This document shows positions 51,890 through 60,147 of a stretch of DNA of 64,000 nucleotides, in pieces. The first letter of the stretch is position 1. Each line of letters starts with the position of its first letter. This stretch comes from Caulobacter sp. BK020 (GTDB taxonomy: Bacteria; Pseudomonadota; Alphaproteobacteria; Caulobacterales; Caulobacteraceae), in the NCBI RefSeq assembly GCF_004342605.1, contig NZ_SLZL01000019.1:1-64000 (forward strand), given 5' to 3'. The notes beneath the pieces were generated by a model. It saw only the letters and a program-made list of their open reading frames with translations. It searched no databases and had not been told where the DNA came from. The translations under genes were made by a program, and so were the position numbers.

Positions 51890-53062
51890 TTAAGCGGCGG
51901 CCAGTTCGGCCGAGACGGTGGCGAAGGCCCAGTCGAGCCAGGGCGTCAGGGCCTCAAGGTCAGAGGCCTCCACCGTGGCGCCGCACCAGATGCGCAGGCC
52001 GGCCGGGGCGTCGCGATAACCGCCGATGTCGAGGGCCGCGCCCTCCTTCTCCAGCAGGCTGGCCAGCTTCTTGGCGAAGTCGGCCTGGGCGTCTTCCGGC
52101 AGGGCGGCGATCGTGGGATCGACCACCTTCAGGCACACCGAGGTGTTGGAGCGGATGTCCGGCGTCGCCGCCAGGAACTCGACCCACGGGGTCCTGGCCA
52201 CCCAGTCGGCCAGCACCGCCAGGTTCTGGTCGGCGCGGGCCTGCATGGCCTGCAGGCCGCCGATGGACGAGGCCCACTTCAGGGCGTCCAGCGCGTCTTC
52301 CACGCAGAGCATCGACGGCGTGTTGATGGTCGCGCCCTCGAAGATGTCGGCGGCGATCTTGCCGGCCTTGGTCATGCGGAACAGCTTCGGCATCGGCCAG
52401 GCCGGGGTGTAGCTTTCCAGGCGGGCCACGGCGCGCGGCGACAGGATCAGGATCCCGTGCGCGCCCTCGCCGCCCAGGGCCTTCTGCCAGGAGAAGGTGA
52501 CGACATCCAGCTTGGTCCAGTCCAGGTCCTGGGCGAAGGCGGCGCTGGTGGCGTCGCAGATGACGACGCCTTCACGGTCGGCCGAGATGAAGTCGGCGTT
52601 CGGGACGCGGACGCCGGAGGTGGTGCCGTTCCAGGTGAAGACCAGGTCCTTGGCCGGATCGACCTTGGACGTGTCGGGCAGCTGGCCGTACGGGGCGCTG
52701 AGCACCTCGACGTCGGGCAGCTTCAGTTGCTTGGTGACGTCGGTGACCCAGTCCTTGCCGAAGGACTCGAAGGCCAGCAGCTGGACCGGGCGGGCGCCCA
52801 GCATCGACCACATCGCCATCTCGACGGCGCCGGTGTCCGAACCGGCGACGATGCCGATCAGGAAGTCGGCGGGGACCTCCAGGACTTCGCGCGTCTGGTC
52901 GATGGCGGCCTTCAGGCGGCCCTTGCCCAGCTTGGAGCGGTGCGACCGGCCCAGGACGGCGTTTCTGAGATTTTCGGGGGTCCAGCCGGGGCGCTTGGCG
53001 CAGGGGCCGGAAGAGAACTCGGGGCGAGCCGGGCGGATCGCCGGCTTGGCGAGGGTCGTCAT
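51890..53062 (-). CDS. serC: Phosphoserine aminotransferase
   Basis: A 390-residue PLP enzyme for the second step of serine synthesis (also pyridoxine synthesis). It is of the alphaproteobacterial/Methanosarcina type: [14 protein letters not shown] near residue 12, [35 protein letters not shown] with the PLP Lys near residue 195, and [23 protein letters not shown] 53062 follows GGGAG by 8 nt; the upstream in-frame ATG at 53080 is less likely. Two short hairpins precede the gene. Probably co-transcribed with serA. Confidence 0.96.
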   Translation of the reverse strand: MTTLAKPAIRPARPEFSSGPCAKRPGWTPENLRNAVLGRSHRSKLGKGRLKAAIDQTREVLEVPADFLIGIVAGSDTGAVEMAMWSMLGARPVQLLAFESFGKDWVTDVTKQLKLPDVEVLSAPYGQLPDTSKVDPAKDLVFTWNGTTSGVRVPNADFISADREGVVICDATSAAFAQDLDWTKLDVVTFSWQKALGGEGAHGILILSPRAVARLESYTPAWPMPKLFRMTKAGKIAADIFEGATINTPSMLCVEDALDALKWASSIGGLQAMQARADQNLAVLADWVARTPWVEFLAATPDIRSNTSVCLKVVDPTIAALPEDAQADFAKKLASLLEKEGAALDIGGYRDAPAGLRIWCGATVEASDLEALTPWLDWAFATVSAELAAA

Positions 53063-53073
53063 ATCGATGTCTC

Positions 53074-53111
53074 CCATCCTTACAGATGGACTGCATCCCG
53101 TTGGGGGGATG
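53074..53111 (-). ncRNA. Tandem hairpins upstream of serC (candidate serC leader RNA motif)
   Basis: In minus-strand RNA two short hairpins precede the serC ribosome-binding site: CATCCC with GGGATG (53106-53111 and 53094-53099) and CCATC with GATGG (53085-53089 and 53074-53078). A conserved two-hairpin serC motif is known in front of serC in alphaproteobacteria. The match here is by position and general shape only. Upstream, GCGGAC-N5-GTCCGC (53172-53188) is another dyad in the same control region. Confidence 0.4.
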
Positions 53112-53212
53112 TGGCCCGCCGGCGACAAACTCTTTTTCGACGGCGAAGGCAAGGAGAGATTTTGCGGCCCGGCGGACAAATCGTCCGCGCCCGGCAATTA
53201 TTTTGCGGCGAC

Positions 53213-53632
53213 CTATCGTTCGACGCGCCGGCGTCCCGAAACGAAGATGCCAAACAGGATGCAGATCAGGACACCGGCGGAGTTCAGGTTGTTCACGACG
53301 CCATAGGTGAGGTCGTGAGGCCGTTCGCCGACGATGTAGTAGGCGTGCAGGCTGAACTGAATCGCCTGCAACAACATCGCGCCCCCCAGCCACGGACTGG
53401 TGTAGCGCAAGGCGAGCATCAGGAAACTGAGGCCGTACAGGCCTTCCAGCAGCAGCAAGGCCACGGCCTCGATCCGCGCCGGCAGAAAGATCTGGATCAG
53501 CAGGGAGGCGATCGAACCGCCCAGGACGATCGCGGCCCCCCATTTTTCGGCCGGACCGCCTCTTACCCACGCCAAACCGCACACCACCAAGGTGGCGGTC
53601 CATCCCAGAAGAGGCGCGAGCGAAACATGCAT
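53213..53632 (-). CDS. Small integral membrane protein of unknown function
   Basis: A 139-residue protein with four predicted membrane helices (LLGWTATLVVCGLAWV, GAAIVLGGSIASLLIQIFL, VALLLLEGLYGLSFLMLALR, and GVLICILFGIFVSG) and a basic end (GRRRVER). No family recognised. Its ATG at 53632 is the end of a 15-bp inverted repeat that buries the ribosome-binding region, suggesting controlled translation. It is separated from serC by 150 bp and from the next upstream gene by 58 bp. Confidence 0.72.
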   Translation of the reverse strand: MHVSLAPLLGWTATLVVCGLAWVRGGPAEKWGAAIVLGGSIASLLIQIFLPARIEAVALLLLEGLYGLSFLMLALRYTSPWLGGAMLLQAIQFSLHAYYIVGERPHDLTYGVVNNLNSAGVLICILFGIFVSGRRRVER

Positions 53633-53671
53633 CCCTAGAGTCTCTACCTGATCGGAAGAGACTCTAGGGAT
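53631..53671 (-). promoter_or_regulatory. 15-bp inverted repeat overlapping a start codon
   Basis: Perfect arms (53631-53645 and 53657-53671) with an 11-nt loop. In the transcript of the membrane-protein gene the 3' arm reads AGAGACTCTAGGGAU, so the Shine-Dalgarno-like AGGG and the first two bases of AUG are base-paired. Next to it is the A+T-rich palindrome GCAATATTGC (53681-53690). It could be an RNA switch or a repressor operator. Confidence 0.6.
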
Positions 53672-53690
53672 TAAACTATTGCAATATTGC

Positions 53691-54029
53691 TCAGCTAGCT
53701 TCCGACAGGCGCGCGTCGGCGACTTGCGCCGCTTCGCCCGTCTTCAGGTCCCAGCCGACCATCTTGGTGCGGACGCCGATGCGCAGGCGAACCTCGTCCA
53801 TGTCGGCATGGGCGTCGATCATCGAGGACCGGGCTTCCGACAGGGCGGCCATCGCGGCGGCGACCTTGGCGGTGGCGACCGAACCGACGACGGCCGACAG
53901 CTTCAGATCCTTACGGGTCTGAACCAGTTCCGCCATCATTTCCGAAACTTGCACCATGGCCGCGTCGATAGCGGCTTCCGTCGCGTGCAGCTTGCTGGCC
54001 GCGCGCTTAACAACGAATACCTTTTCCAC
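53691..54029 (-). CDS. Small alpha-helical protein of unknown function
   Basis: A 112-residue, highly helical soluble protein (ATEAAIDAAMVQVSEMMAEL, AKVAAAMAALSEARSSMIDA) without membrane segment or cysteine. Composition recalls phasin-like or coiled-coil scaffold proteins, but I do not recognise a family. It starts with GTG at 54029 behind a strong AAGGAG. A CtrA-like sequence overlaps the region just upstream, and a hybrid kinase gene diverges from it, so cell-cycle-linked expression is possible. Confidence 0.72.
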   Translation of the reverse strand: MEKVFVVKRAASKLHATEAAIDAAMVQVSEMMAELVQTRKDLKLSAVVGSVATAKVAAAMAALSEARSSMIDAHADMDEVRLRIGVRTKMVGWDLKTGEAAQVADARLSEAS

Positions 54030-54040
54030 ACCCCATCTCC

Positions 54041-54055
54041 TTAACGAAAAACTAA
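54041..54055. promoter_or_regulatory. CtrA-like site TTAA-N7-CTAA
   Basis: TTAA (54041-54044), 7 nt, then CTAA (54052-54055) matches seven of eight positions of the CtrA recognition pattern TTAA-N7-TTAA. It lies in an A+T-rich 171-bp divergent region between the small helical protein and a hybrid kinase. A single near match in A+T-rich DNA is weak evidence. Confidence 0.35.
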
Positions 54056-54200
54056 TAATGCAGGTAAACGAAAAGTTAAAATGAATGCAATTGAAAATGA
54101 GTGTTAACGCTGTTTTGTCGCACCCTGCCCTGTGACAGGAAGGGAAGCGTTAGGAAGATCGTGCGAAGATGGGAGCTCTAGGATTCTCCTGGGACGGGAA

Positions 54201-56084
54201 ATGATCGAGGACAGCCGCAGCCCCGGAGCCGCGACTCACGCGCCCTTGCAAGCGCGGATCGCGGCCGTTGCGCTGACCACGACGGTGGCCGCGCTGCTGG
54301 CCGCCTGCGCCTGCTTCATGCTCCAGCAGTGGAGCGTCGCCCGTCAGGAATCCCAGGCCAATCACGCGATCCTGGCCCAGATGGTGGCGGCAGGCGCCGC
54401 CGCCCCGATGGCCGACCACAATACGGTCGGCGCCTATCGCGCCCTCGAGGCGGTGGCCAAGGCGCCCGACGTCGCGTCCGTCCGGCTGACCGACATGCAG
54501 GGCCAGGTGGTCGCCCAGGTGGGGGTCGCCGAGCCCGCCGAGGTCGACACCGTGGTCCGCCCGATCAAGCTGGGTTCACGGCAAGTCGGCGCCCTGTCCC
54601 TGTCGGCCCGCCGCCCCAGCCTGACCGACATCATGGCCCGCGACCTGGCCCTGACCGGCACCCTGTTCTTCGGCTCGGCCGGCCTGGCGATCCTGCTGGC
54701 CAACGGCCTGGCCCGGCGCATGACCAAGCCGATGGAGCGCCTGTCCAACGCCATGCGCGAGGTCGCCGCCGACGGTCGCTTCAAGCCGGTGGAGCAGGCG
54801 GCCGACGACGACGTCTTCCACAGCCTGACCTCCAGCTTCAACCATCTGGTCGCGAGACTGGAGATCAACGACCACGACCTGCGCGGGGCGATGGCGGAAC
54901 TGGTCAAGGCGCGTGACGACGCCAACGCCGCCAATGTCCTGAAATCGCACTTCCTGGCCAATATGAGCCATGAGATCCGCACGCCGCTGAACGGGGTGCT
55001 GGCCATGACCGAGGTGATGGCCATGGGCGAGCTCAGCGCCGCCCAGCGCGAGCGCCTGTCGGTGATCCGCGAATCGGGAAGCCTGCTGCTGTCGGTGCTC
55101 AACGACGTGCTGGACCTGTCCAAGATCGAGGCCGGCCGTCTGGACCTGGTCGAGCGCGACTTCGACCTGGCCAGCCTGGCCCTGTCGATTCGCGAAGCCT
55201 ACGCCACCCAGGCGCGGGCCAAGAACCTGGACTTCGGCGTGTTCGTCGCGCCTGAAGCCCTGGGCTCGTGGCGCGGCGACGTCGATCGCCTGCGCCAGAT
55301 CCTGGGCAACCTGGTCTCCAACGCCCTGAAGTTCACGCTGGAAGGCAGCGTCTCGGTGCGGTTCGCCTCGTCGGACGACGGCGCGGGCCTGCGTATCGAC
55401 GTGGTCGACACCGGCATCGGCATCGACGCCGAAACCCTGCCGCGCCTGTTCGACAAGTTCGTCCAGGCCGACAGCTCGACCACCCGCCGGTTCGGCGGCT
55501 CGGGCCTGGGCCTGTCGATCTGCAACGAGCTGGCCACCCTGATGGGCGGCGGCGTGCACGTGCAGAGCCGCGAGGGCCAGGGCTCGACCTTCACCGTCGT
55601 GGTGGCCATGCCGCGCGGCGAGGCCGCCGCTCCCGCGTCGATGGAAGCCGCCCCGCCGCCGATCGAGTCCGAGCGCCGCCTGCGGGTGCTGGCCGCCGAC
55701 GACAATCCGACCAACCAGAAGGTCATCGCCGCCGTCCTGGCCCCGCTGGGCGCCGAGGTCGAGCTGGTGGCCGACGGCGCCGCCTGCGTCGAGGCCTGGA
55801 AGCGCGGCGCCTACGACATCGTGCTGATGGACATCCACATGCCGGTAATGGACGGCGTCGAGGCGGCCCGCACCATCCGCGCGCTGGAGGTCAGCGAAGG
55901 CCGCAAGCGCATCCCGATCGTCGCCGTCACCGCCAACGCCCTGGTCCACCAGGTCGAGGGCTACCTGGCCGCGGGCATGGACGGTCACGTGGCCAAGCCA
56001 ATCGAGGTGACCAAGCTCTACGACGCCATCGAGACCGCCGTGGCCGCGGCCCGGCGCGAAGGCGCCAAGGTCGCGGCGGCCTGA
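54201..56084 (+). CDS. Hybrid histidine kinase with periplasmic sensor, HAMP and receiver
   Basis: A 627-residue sensor kinase. Membrane helix 1 (about 20-45), a periplasmic domain of about 110 residues (DHNTVGAYRALEAVAKAPDV, a CHASE8-like pattern), helix 2 (about 150-172), then HAMP, HisKA (MSHEIRTPLNGVLAMTEVM, His near residue 256), HATPase (NLVSNALKF, DTGIGID, GGSGLGLSI) and a C-terminal receiver (IVLMDIHMPVMDG, Asp near 543). All catalytic boxes are intact. I chose ATG 54201 (MIEDSRSP) with GGGACGGGAA upstream. No response regulator gene is adjacent. Confidence 0.95.
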   Translation: MIEDSRSPGAATHAPLQARIAAVALTTTVAALLAACACFMLQQWSVARQESQANHAILAQMVAAGAAAPMADHNTVGAYRALEAVAKAPDVASVRLTDMQGQVVAQVGVAEPAEVDTVVRPIKLGSRQVGALSLSARRPSLTDIMARDLALTGTLFFGSAGLAILLANGLARRMTKPMERLSNAMREVAADGRFKPVEQAADDDVFHSLTSSFNHLVARLEINDHDLRGAMAELVKARDDANAANVLKSHFLANMSHEIRTPLNGVLAMTEVMAMGELSAAQRERLSVIRESGSLLLSVLNDVLDLSKIEAGRLDLVERDFDLASLALSIREAYATQARAKNLDFGVFVAPEALGSWRGDVDRLRQILGNLVSNALKFTLEGSVSVRFASSDDGAGLRIDVVDTGIGIDAETLPRLFDKFVQADSSTTRRFGGSGLGLSICNELATLMGGGVHVQSREGQGSTFTVVVAMPRGEAAAPASMEAAPPPIESERRLRVLAADDNPTNQKVIAAVLAPLGAEVELVADGAACVEAWKRGAYDIVLMDIHMPVMDGVEAARTIRALEVSEGRKRIPIVAVTANALVHQVEGYLAAGMDGHVAKPIEVTKLYDAIETAVAAARREGAKVAAA

Positions 56085-56091
56085 ATAAAAG

Positions 56092-56129
56092 CCGCTCATC
56101 CCGCCGTTCGCCGGGATGAGCGGATTTTT
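56092..56129 (+). terminator. Terminator of the hybrid kinase gene (short family A hairpin)
   Basis: CCGCTCATCCCG (from 56092) and CGGGATGAGCGG (to 56123) form a 12-bp stem, and ATTTTTG follows. The arms are the family A repeat arm in shortened form, here acting in a terminator position 8 nt after the stop codon. Confidence 0.78.
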
Positions 56130-56250
56130 GAGCGGTTCACCTACCTGAACGCCACATAACGCGCGGCTCAGGGCCGCTTCAGCCTCGATGTGGTCTCTTG
56201 GGGTCAACGTCGTCCCGCCGGACGCCGCAACCTTCAAGAGGAACCGTACG

Positions 56251-56634
56251 ATGAAAAAGATTCTGCTTTCGATCGCCGCGGTCTCGGCCGTCGCCGCCGC
56301 CGTCCCCGCCGTCGCCTCGGCCCAGGCCTATGGCTATGACCGCGGCCCCGATCGCGGTTATGACCGCGGCTACGACCAGGACTATGGCCGCGACCGCCTC
56401 GCCCGTCTCGACGAGCGCATCGACCGCGGCGTCCGCAGCGGCGGTCTGACCCGCAACGAGGCCTGGCGCCTGAAGGGCGAGCTGCGCGAAACCGCCCGCC
56501 TGGAAGCCCGCTATCGCCGCGGGGGCCTGAACGGCTGGGAGCGCGAGGACCTGGATCGCCGCTACGACCGCATCAGCGCCCAGATCCGCTACGAGCGCCA
56601 CGACCGCGACTACGGCTACGGTCGTCGCTACTAA
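56251..56634 (+). CDS. Exported Tyr/Arg/Asp-rich protein of unknown function
   Basis: A 127-residue protein. Signal peptide KKILLSIAAVSAVAAAVPAV then ASAQ, next a low-complexity YGYDRGPDRGYDRGYDQDYG stretch, and a charged helical domain (LARLDERIDRGVRSGGLTRN and RYDRISAQIRYERHD). Similar short exported proteins are common in Caulobacterales but have no assigned role. ATG 56251 is preceded by AAGAGGAACC. Upstream frame extension lacks a ribosome-binding site. Confidence 0.8.
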   Translation: MKKILLSIAAVSAVAAAVPAVASAQAYGYDRGPDRGYDRGYDQDYGRDRLARLDERIDRGVRSGGLTRNEAWRLKGELRETARLEARYRRGGLNGWEREDLDRRYDRISAQIRYERHDRDYGYGRRY

Positions 56635-56672
56635 TACCAAACGCCTCTGTTCTGATCGCTCCCCAAACACCG

Positions 56673-56800
56673 CGTCATCCCGGGCCTTGTGCCCGGGACC
56701 CCTGGGTCAGCTGACGGTGAAGCGCCTTGGCGCGCCAGCGCGCCACACCCCTGCATCTGCGACGGACAATGGGGTCCCGGGCACGAGGCCCGGGATGACG
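56673..56800. repeat. Family B palindromic repeat, copy 2
   Basis: Inverted 30-nt arms (56673-56702 and 56771-56800) with one mismatch, core ATCCCGGGCCTTGTGCCCGG. The interior includes GGGTCAGCTGACGGTGAAGC, nearly identical to the copy at 57791. It lies between the exported protein and the converging phzF-like gene. Confidence 0.88.
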
Positions 56801-56832
56801 GCTAAAAGGGGAAGCGACGACCAGCGTCTAAC

Positions 56833-57678
56833 CTAGCCGAGCGCCGGCGCCACCCTCAGCCGGCTCTCCACCATCGTGAAGCCACGGCCGCGCAGGAGAA
56901 CGCGCGCGCCGCGGTTTTCGCAGTCCAGGTCGCCGCCCCGGCCCGGATAGGCCTGGTGGAACCGCAGGGCCGCGACACCCAGCTTGTCGGCGTACAGCGG
57001 CGTCAGGATGCAGTGGGCCGAGCCCGTGGTCGGGTCCTCGGGAATGCCGGCGGCCGGGGCGAAGAAGCGGCTGACCACGGCGTAGTCGCGGCCCGGGTCG
57101 GCCAGGGCGGCGACGATCACCTGGCCCGGCCCCCCCGTGGCCAGGCCCGCGCCGACCGCCGCCAGCCGCGACAGGTCCGGCGCCAGCCCCCGCACCGTCG
57201 CCTCGTCGGCCACCACGGCCAGCAGGTACTGGCCGGCCCAGACCTCCCGCGGCGTCACACCCAGCGCCTGGGCCAGGTCGGGCCCGGCCTCGACCCGGCG
57301 CGGCGGGTCGGCCGGGAAGTCCATCTCCAGGCCCGCGCCGCCGAACACCCCGTCGACCCGGCGGACGGTCAGCTCGCCCGCCAGGGTGTCGAAGGCCAGC
57401 ACCGGCGCGTCGACGCCCATCTCCTGGAACAGCGCATGGGCGCTGGCCAGGGTGGCGTGGCCGCAGAGCGGCGCCTCAAGCGTCGGGGTGAACCAGCGCA
57501 GGCCGAACCGCGCGGGGTCGGCGGTCTTCAGCAGGAAGGCGGTCTCGGCCTGGTTGTTCTCGGCCGCCAGGGCCTGCATCCAGGCGGCGTCCGGCCACCG
57601 CTCGAACGGCTCGACCACGCAGGCCGGATTGCCCCTGAACGGGCCCGAGGCGAAGGCGTCGATGGTCCATTGGCGCAT
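56833..57678 (-). CDS. PhzF family isomerase/epimerase
   Basis: A 281-residue protein of the diaminopimelate-epimerase-like fold. The catalytic Glu lies in [11 protein letters not shown] near residue 43; [12 protein letters not shown] near residue 72 and [14 protein letters not shown] in the second half are the PhzF signatures. Family members isomerise small hydrophobic acids; outside phenazine producers the substrate is unknown, and no phenazine genes are nearby. ATG 57678 ([20 protein letters not shown]) follows CAGGAG. Two family B repeats flank the gene. Confidence 0.92.
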   Translation of the reverse strand: MRQWTIDAFASGPFRGNPACVVEPFERWPDAAWMQALAAENNQAETAFLLKTADPARFGLRWFTPTLEAPLCGHATLASAHALFQEMGVDAPVLAFDTLAGELTVRRVDGVFGGAGLEMDFPADPPRRVEAGPDLAQALGVTPREVWAGQYLLAVVADEATVRGLAPDLSRLAAVGAGLATGGPGQVIVAALADPGRDYAVVSRFFAPAAGIPEDPTTGSAHCILTPLYADKLGVAALRFHQAYPGRGGDLDCENRGARVLLRGRGFTMVESRLRVAPALG

Positions 57679-57790
57679 GGCGAAGGCTCCTGGAAATGAC
57701 GGCTTTGGCGGTCGTAGGAGCAAGGCGTCACAGGATCAAAGGCAACATTGTCATGGGTGACAATGTTTTGCCGCGCGCATCCAAAACGTC

Positions 57791-57919
57791 CGTCATCCCG
57801 GGCCTTGTGCCCGGGACCCCTGGGTCAGCCGACGGTGAAGCCCCTTGGCGCGCGGGCGCGCCACCCGTCCGCACTTGCGGCGGATAAAGGGTTCCCAGGC
57901 ACAAGGCCCGGGATGATGG
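57791..57919. repeat. Family B palindromic repeat, copy 3
   Basis: Left arm from 57791 (CGTCATCCCGGGCCTTGTGC onwards) and a right arm ending 57919 are inverted with a few mismatches. The interior shares the GGGTCAGC-GACGGTGAAG and GGCGCGC segments with copy 2, so copies 2 and 3 are recent relatives. It fills most of the 57679-57938 gap. Confidence 0.86.
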
Positions 57920-57938
57920 TGGAAAAAGGATGAGGCCT

Positions 57939-58523
57939 CTACGCCTCCTCCACCGTGATTTCCGGCCACCGCGCCTTGGCCGAGCCGGTGGTGCGGGCCC
58001 AGCCGCCGGCGCCCTTCACCCGCAGGGGATTGGGCCGCAGACGCAGGGCGAACAGGTCGTCCAGCCCGAACGGGGCGAACACCGACAGGCTGTCGTCCGC
58101 CTCCATCCGCACCCCTACGCAGAAGGCCGTGGCCACGAAGCGCTCCAGGGCCGCGGCGCTGGACTCCAGCGGCGGATAGGGCTCGTCGCCCCCGAACTTC
58201 TGCTCGAACCACAGATGCACGCGGGCCTGGTTGCGCACCTCGACCAGGTCGCGCAGCGGCGGCTCGAACGCCGCCGCCACCCGCCGGATCACCCCGTCCT
58301 CAGCCTCGTACGAGGTGTCGGACGCGTCGTGATAGGCGACGTCGTAGTCCTTGATCCCGTAGTCCGGCGCCCGGCCGGTCAGGTGGTTCCAGACCGGCTG
58401 GTAGACGGCGCCGGAGAACACCATGCCGTCGGGCAGGCCAAGGTCGCGGACCGTTCGCAGCACCTGCATCGTGGTGGGCGTGGCGTGGAGGATGTCGGCG
58501 AGGCGTGTTTCCAACGCGGTCAT
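57939..58523 (-). CDS. Nucleotidyltransferase family protein (DUF925/COG3575)
   Basis: A 194-residue protein. VFSGAVYQPVWNHLTGRAPD followed by YGIKDYDVAYHD is the diagnostic DUF925 segment, with a DYDVAYHD acidic pair expected for a nucleotidyltransferase fold. RVHLWFEQKFGGDEPYPPLE and RMEADDSLSVFAPFGLDDLF follow. The biochemical reaction is not established for the family. Its ATG overlaps the thiD stop by 4 nt (ATGA), so the two are co-translated. Confidence 0.88.
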   Translation of the reverse strand: MTALETRLADILHATPTTMQVLRTVRDLGLPDGMVFSGAVYQPVWNHLTGRAPDYGIKDYDVAYHDASDTSYEAEDGVIRRVAAAFEPPLRDLVEVRNQARVHLWFEQKFGGDEPYPPLESSAAALERFVATAFCVGVRMEADDSLSVFAPFGLDDLFALRLRPNPLRVKGAGGWARTTGSAKARWPEITVEEA

Positions 58524-59338
58524 CGGCGCCCTCCTTCGCGGATCGGCCAGCCATGGTCCAGGGGCCCGTGCCCCGCCCCGAACCCCGGCGCGTGCAGCAT
58601 GGCCTCGTGCACATAGTTCCAGGCCCGGGCCACCGACTCGGTCAGGCTCATGCCCTGGGCCAGGCCGACCGCGCAGGCGCTGGCCAGGGTGCAGCCGGTG
58701 CCGTGGGTGTGGCGGGTGTCGATCCGCTCGCCCTCGAAGGCCGTCTCGCCCTGGCGGGTGATCAGCAGGTCGACGACCCGCTCGCCGGGAACGTGACCGC
58801 CCTTCATCAGCACCGCATGGGCGCCCAGGGCCAGCAGGGCCTCGCCGGCCCGGCGCAGGTCGTCGGTGGTCTCGACCGGAAGACCGGTCAGGGCCGCCGC
58901 CTCGGGGGCGTTGGGGGTCAGCAGGGCGGCGCGCGGGACCAGCAGGCTCTTCAGCGCCCCGACGGCCCGGTCGGCCAGCAGCGACGCGCCGCCCTTGGCG
59001 ACCATCACCGGATCGATGACGGCCGGGACTCCCTTTACGCTGTCCAGCACCCGGGCCACCACCTCGACCGTGGCGGCGTCGCCCAGCATCCCCGTCTTGA
59101 AGGCGTCGGCCCCGATGTCGTCGAGTACGGCGCGGGCCTGGGCCTCGACGATCTCCAGCGGGATCGGGTGCACGCCGGTCACGCCCAGGGTGTTCTGCAC
59201 CGTGACGGCGGTGATCGCCGTGGCCGCGTAGCCGCCCAGGGCGGTGATCGTCTTGATGTCGGCCTGGATCCCCGCCCCGCCGCCGGAATCCGATCCGGCG
59301 AGGACGAGCACGCGGCCCTGGTGGGAGGCTTGGGTCAT
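58520..59338 (-). CDS. thiD: Hydroxymethylpyrimidine/phosphomethylpyrimidine kinase
   Basis: A 272-residue ribokinase-fold enzyme that phosphorylates HMP and HMP-P in thiamine synthesis and salvage. The N-terminal GSDSGGGAGIQADIKTI binds substrate, VIDPVMVAKGGASLL and VLMKGGHVPGE follow, and HTHGTGCTLASACAVGLAQG is the catalytic anion hole with Asp replaced by the usual GTGC region. ATG 59338. No TPP riboswitch is visible in the 59339-59580 gap, which mostly holds a family C repeat. Confidence 0.94.
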   Translation of the reverse strand: MTQASHQGRVLVLAGSDSGGGAGIQADIKTITALGGYAATAITAVTVQNTLGVTGVHPIPLEIVEAQARAVLDDIGADAFKTGMLGDAATVEVVARVLDSVKGVPAVIDPVMVAKGGASLLADRAVGALKSLLVPRAALLTPNAPEAAALTGLPVETTDDLRRAGEALLALGAHAVLMKGGHVPGERVVDLLITRQGETAFEGERIDTRHTHGTGCTLASACAVGLAQGMSLTESVARAWNYVHEAMLHAPGFGAGHGPLDHGWPIREGGRR

Positions 59339-59393
59339 GGGGAGGTTCTAGCGGGGAGTCGGGGGGCGGGGGTAGGCGCCTTGAGGCTTGCAC

Positions 59394-59503
59394 CGCACTT
59401 GCCCCCACCTGGCGACTGCGTCGCCTGTCCGCCCCCAGAGGGGGCGGAGCGCTCTTCCCCCTCTGGGGGAAGACGGCCGAAGGCCAGTAGGGGGCAAGTG
59501 CGC
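59394..59503. repeat. Family C palindromic repeat upstream of thiD
   Basis: Outer arms GCACTTGCCCCC (59395-59406) and GGGGGCAAGTGC (about 59491-59502) enclose two hairpins with GCCCCCAGAGGGGGC and TTCCCCCTCTGGGGGAA cores. It shares its outer arms with the copy between imuB and dnaE2. Confidence 0.85.
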
Positions 59504-59580
59504 GAGTTTCCACCCCGCCCCTGGAACCTTCACCGTACCCAGGCGTATTCCCTGCCAAGTTGCATTGGTCGGGATTCCTG

Positions 59581-60147
59581 ATGAGAAGACTGCTCCACGT
59601 CGCGCTGATCGGCGCGGCCTGTTTCGCGCCGGTTCCGGCCCTGGCCCAGGAGACCGCCGACGGGGTCGATCCGGCCACGCTGGACCTGGCCAAGATGATC
59701 GAGTGCCGGACCTACGACGTGCCGTCGTACAACGCCCTGGCCTTCTGGCTGGTCGGCGACGAGGCCGCCCAGGCCCGGGCCCATTTCGGGCTCACCGAGG
59801 AAAAGACCAGCAACTTCCTGCTCAAGGCCTATGCGCTGAAGACGCCGATCACGGTGTTCGGCCGTCAGACCCGCCACATCGTCTTCAACAGCTCCGGCCC
59901 CATGGCCGTGCTCGACGAGGCCGACCCGCACCCGCTGGCCAGGCAGCTGGAGATCGAGCCGGCGATCGACCTGCCGACCAAGTTCCTGGGCGAGCGCGAG
60001 ATGTCGGCCACCACCGACAAGGGCGAGGCCGGCGGCTTCACCTACAAGACCCGCGTCACCCTCAACGTCTCCACCGTCACCTCGCACCCGGGCAAGGTGC
60101 TGGCCGGCTGCAGCTACACCTTCGAGATGATCGAAAATGGTCAGTAA
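59581..60147 (+). CDS. Exported protein of unknown function
   Basis: A 188-residue protein with a signal peptide (LLHVALIGAACFAPVPALAQ). The mature part has two widely spaced cysteines (IECRTYD and LAGCSYTF) near its ends, likely a disulfide, and no recognised domain. ATG 59581 is chosen to place the signal peptide at the N terminus; its ribosome-binding site is weak. Its last 11 nt overlap the next exported-protein gene, so the two are probably made together. Confidence 0.75.
   Translation: MRRLLHVALIGAACFAPVPALAQETADGVDPATLDLAKMIECRTYDVPSYNALAFWLVGDEAAQARAHFGLTEEKTSNFLLKAYALKTPITVFGRQTRHIVFNSSGPMAVLDEADPHPLARQLEIEPAIDLPTKFLGEREMSATTDKGEAGGFTYKTRVTLNVSTVTSHPGKVLAGCSYTFEMIENGQ

Noticed and set aside
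53091..53212. Additional small gene upstream of serC
   Set aside because: Open frames there lack start codons with ribosome-binding sites and cross the hairpins and the GCGGAC dyad.
59339..59580. TPP riboswitch ahead of thiD
   Set aside because: The THI-box core sequences are not visible; the region is taken up by a family C palindromic repeat.
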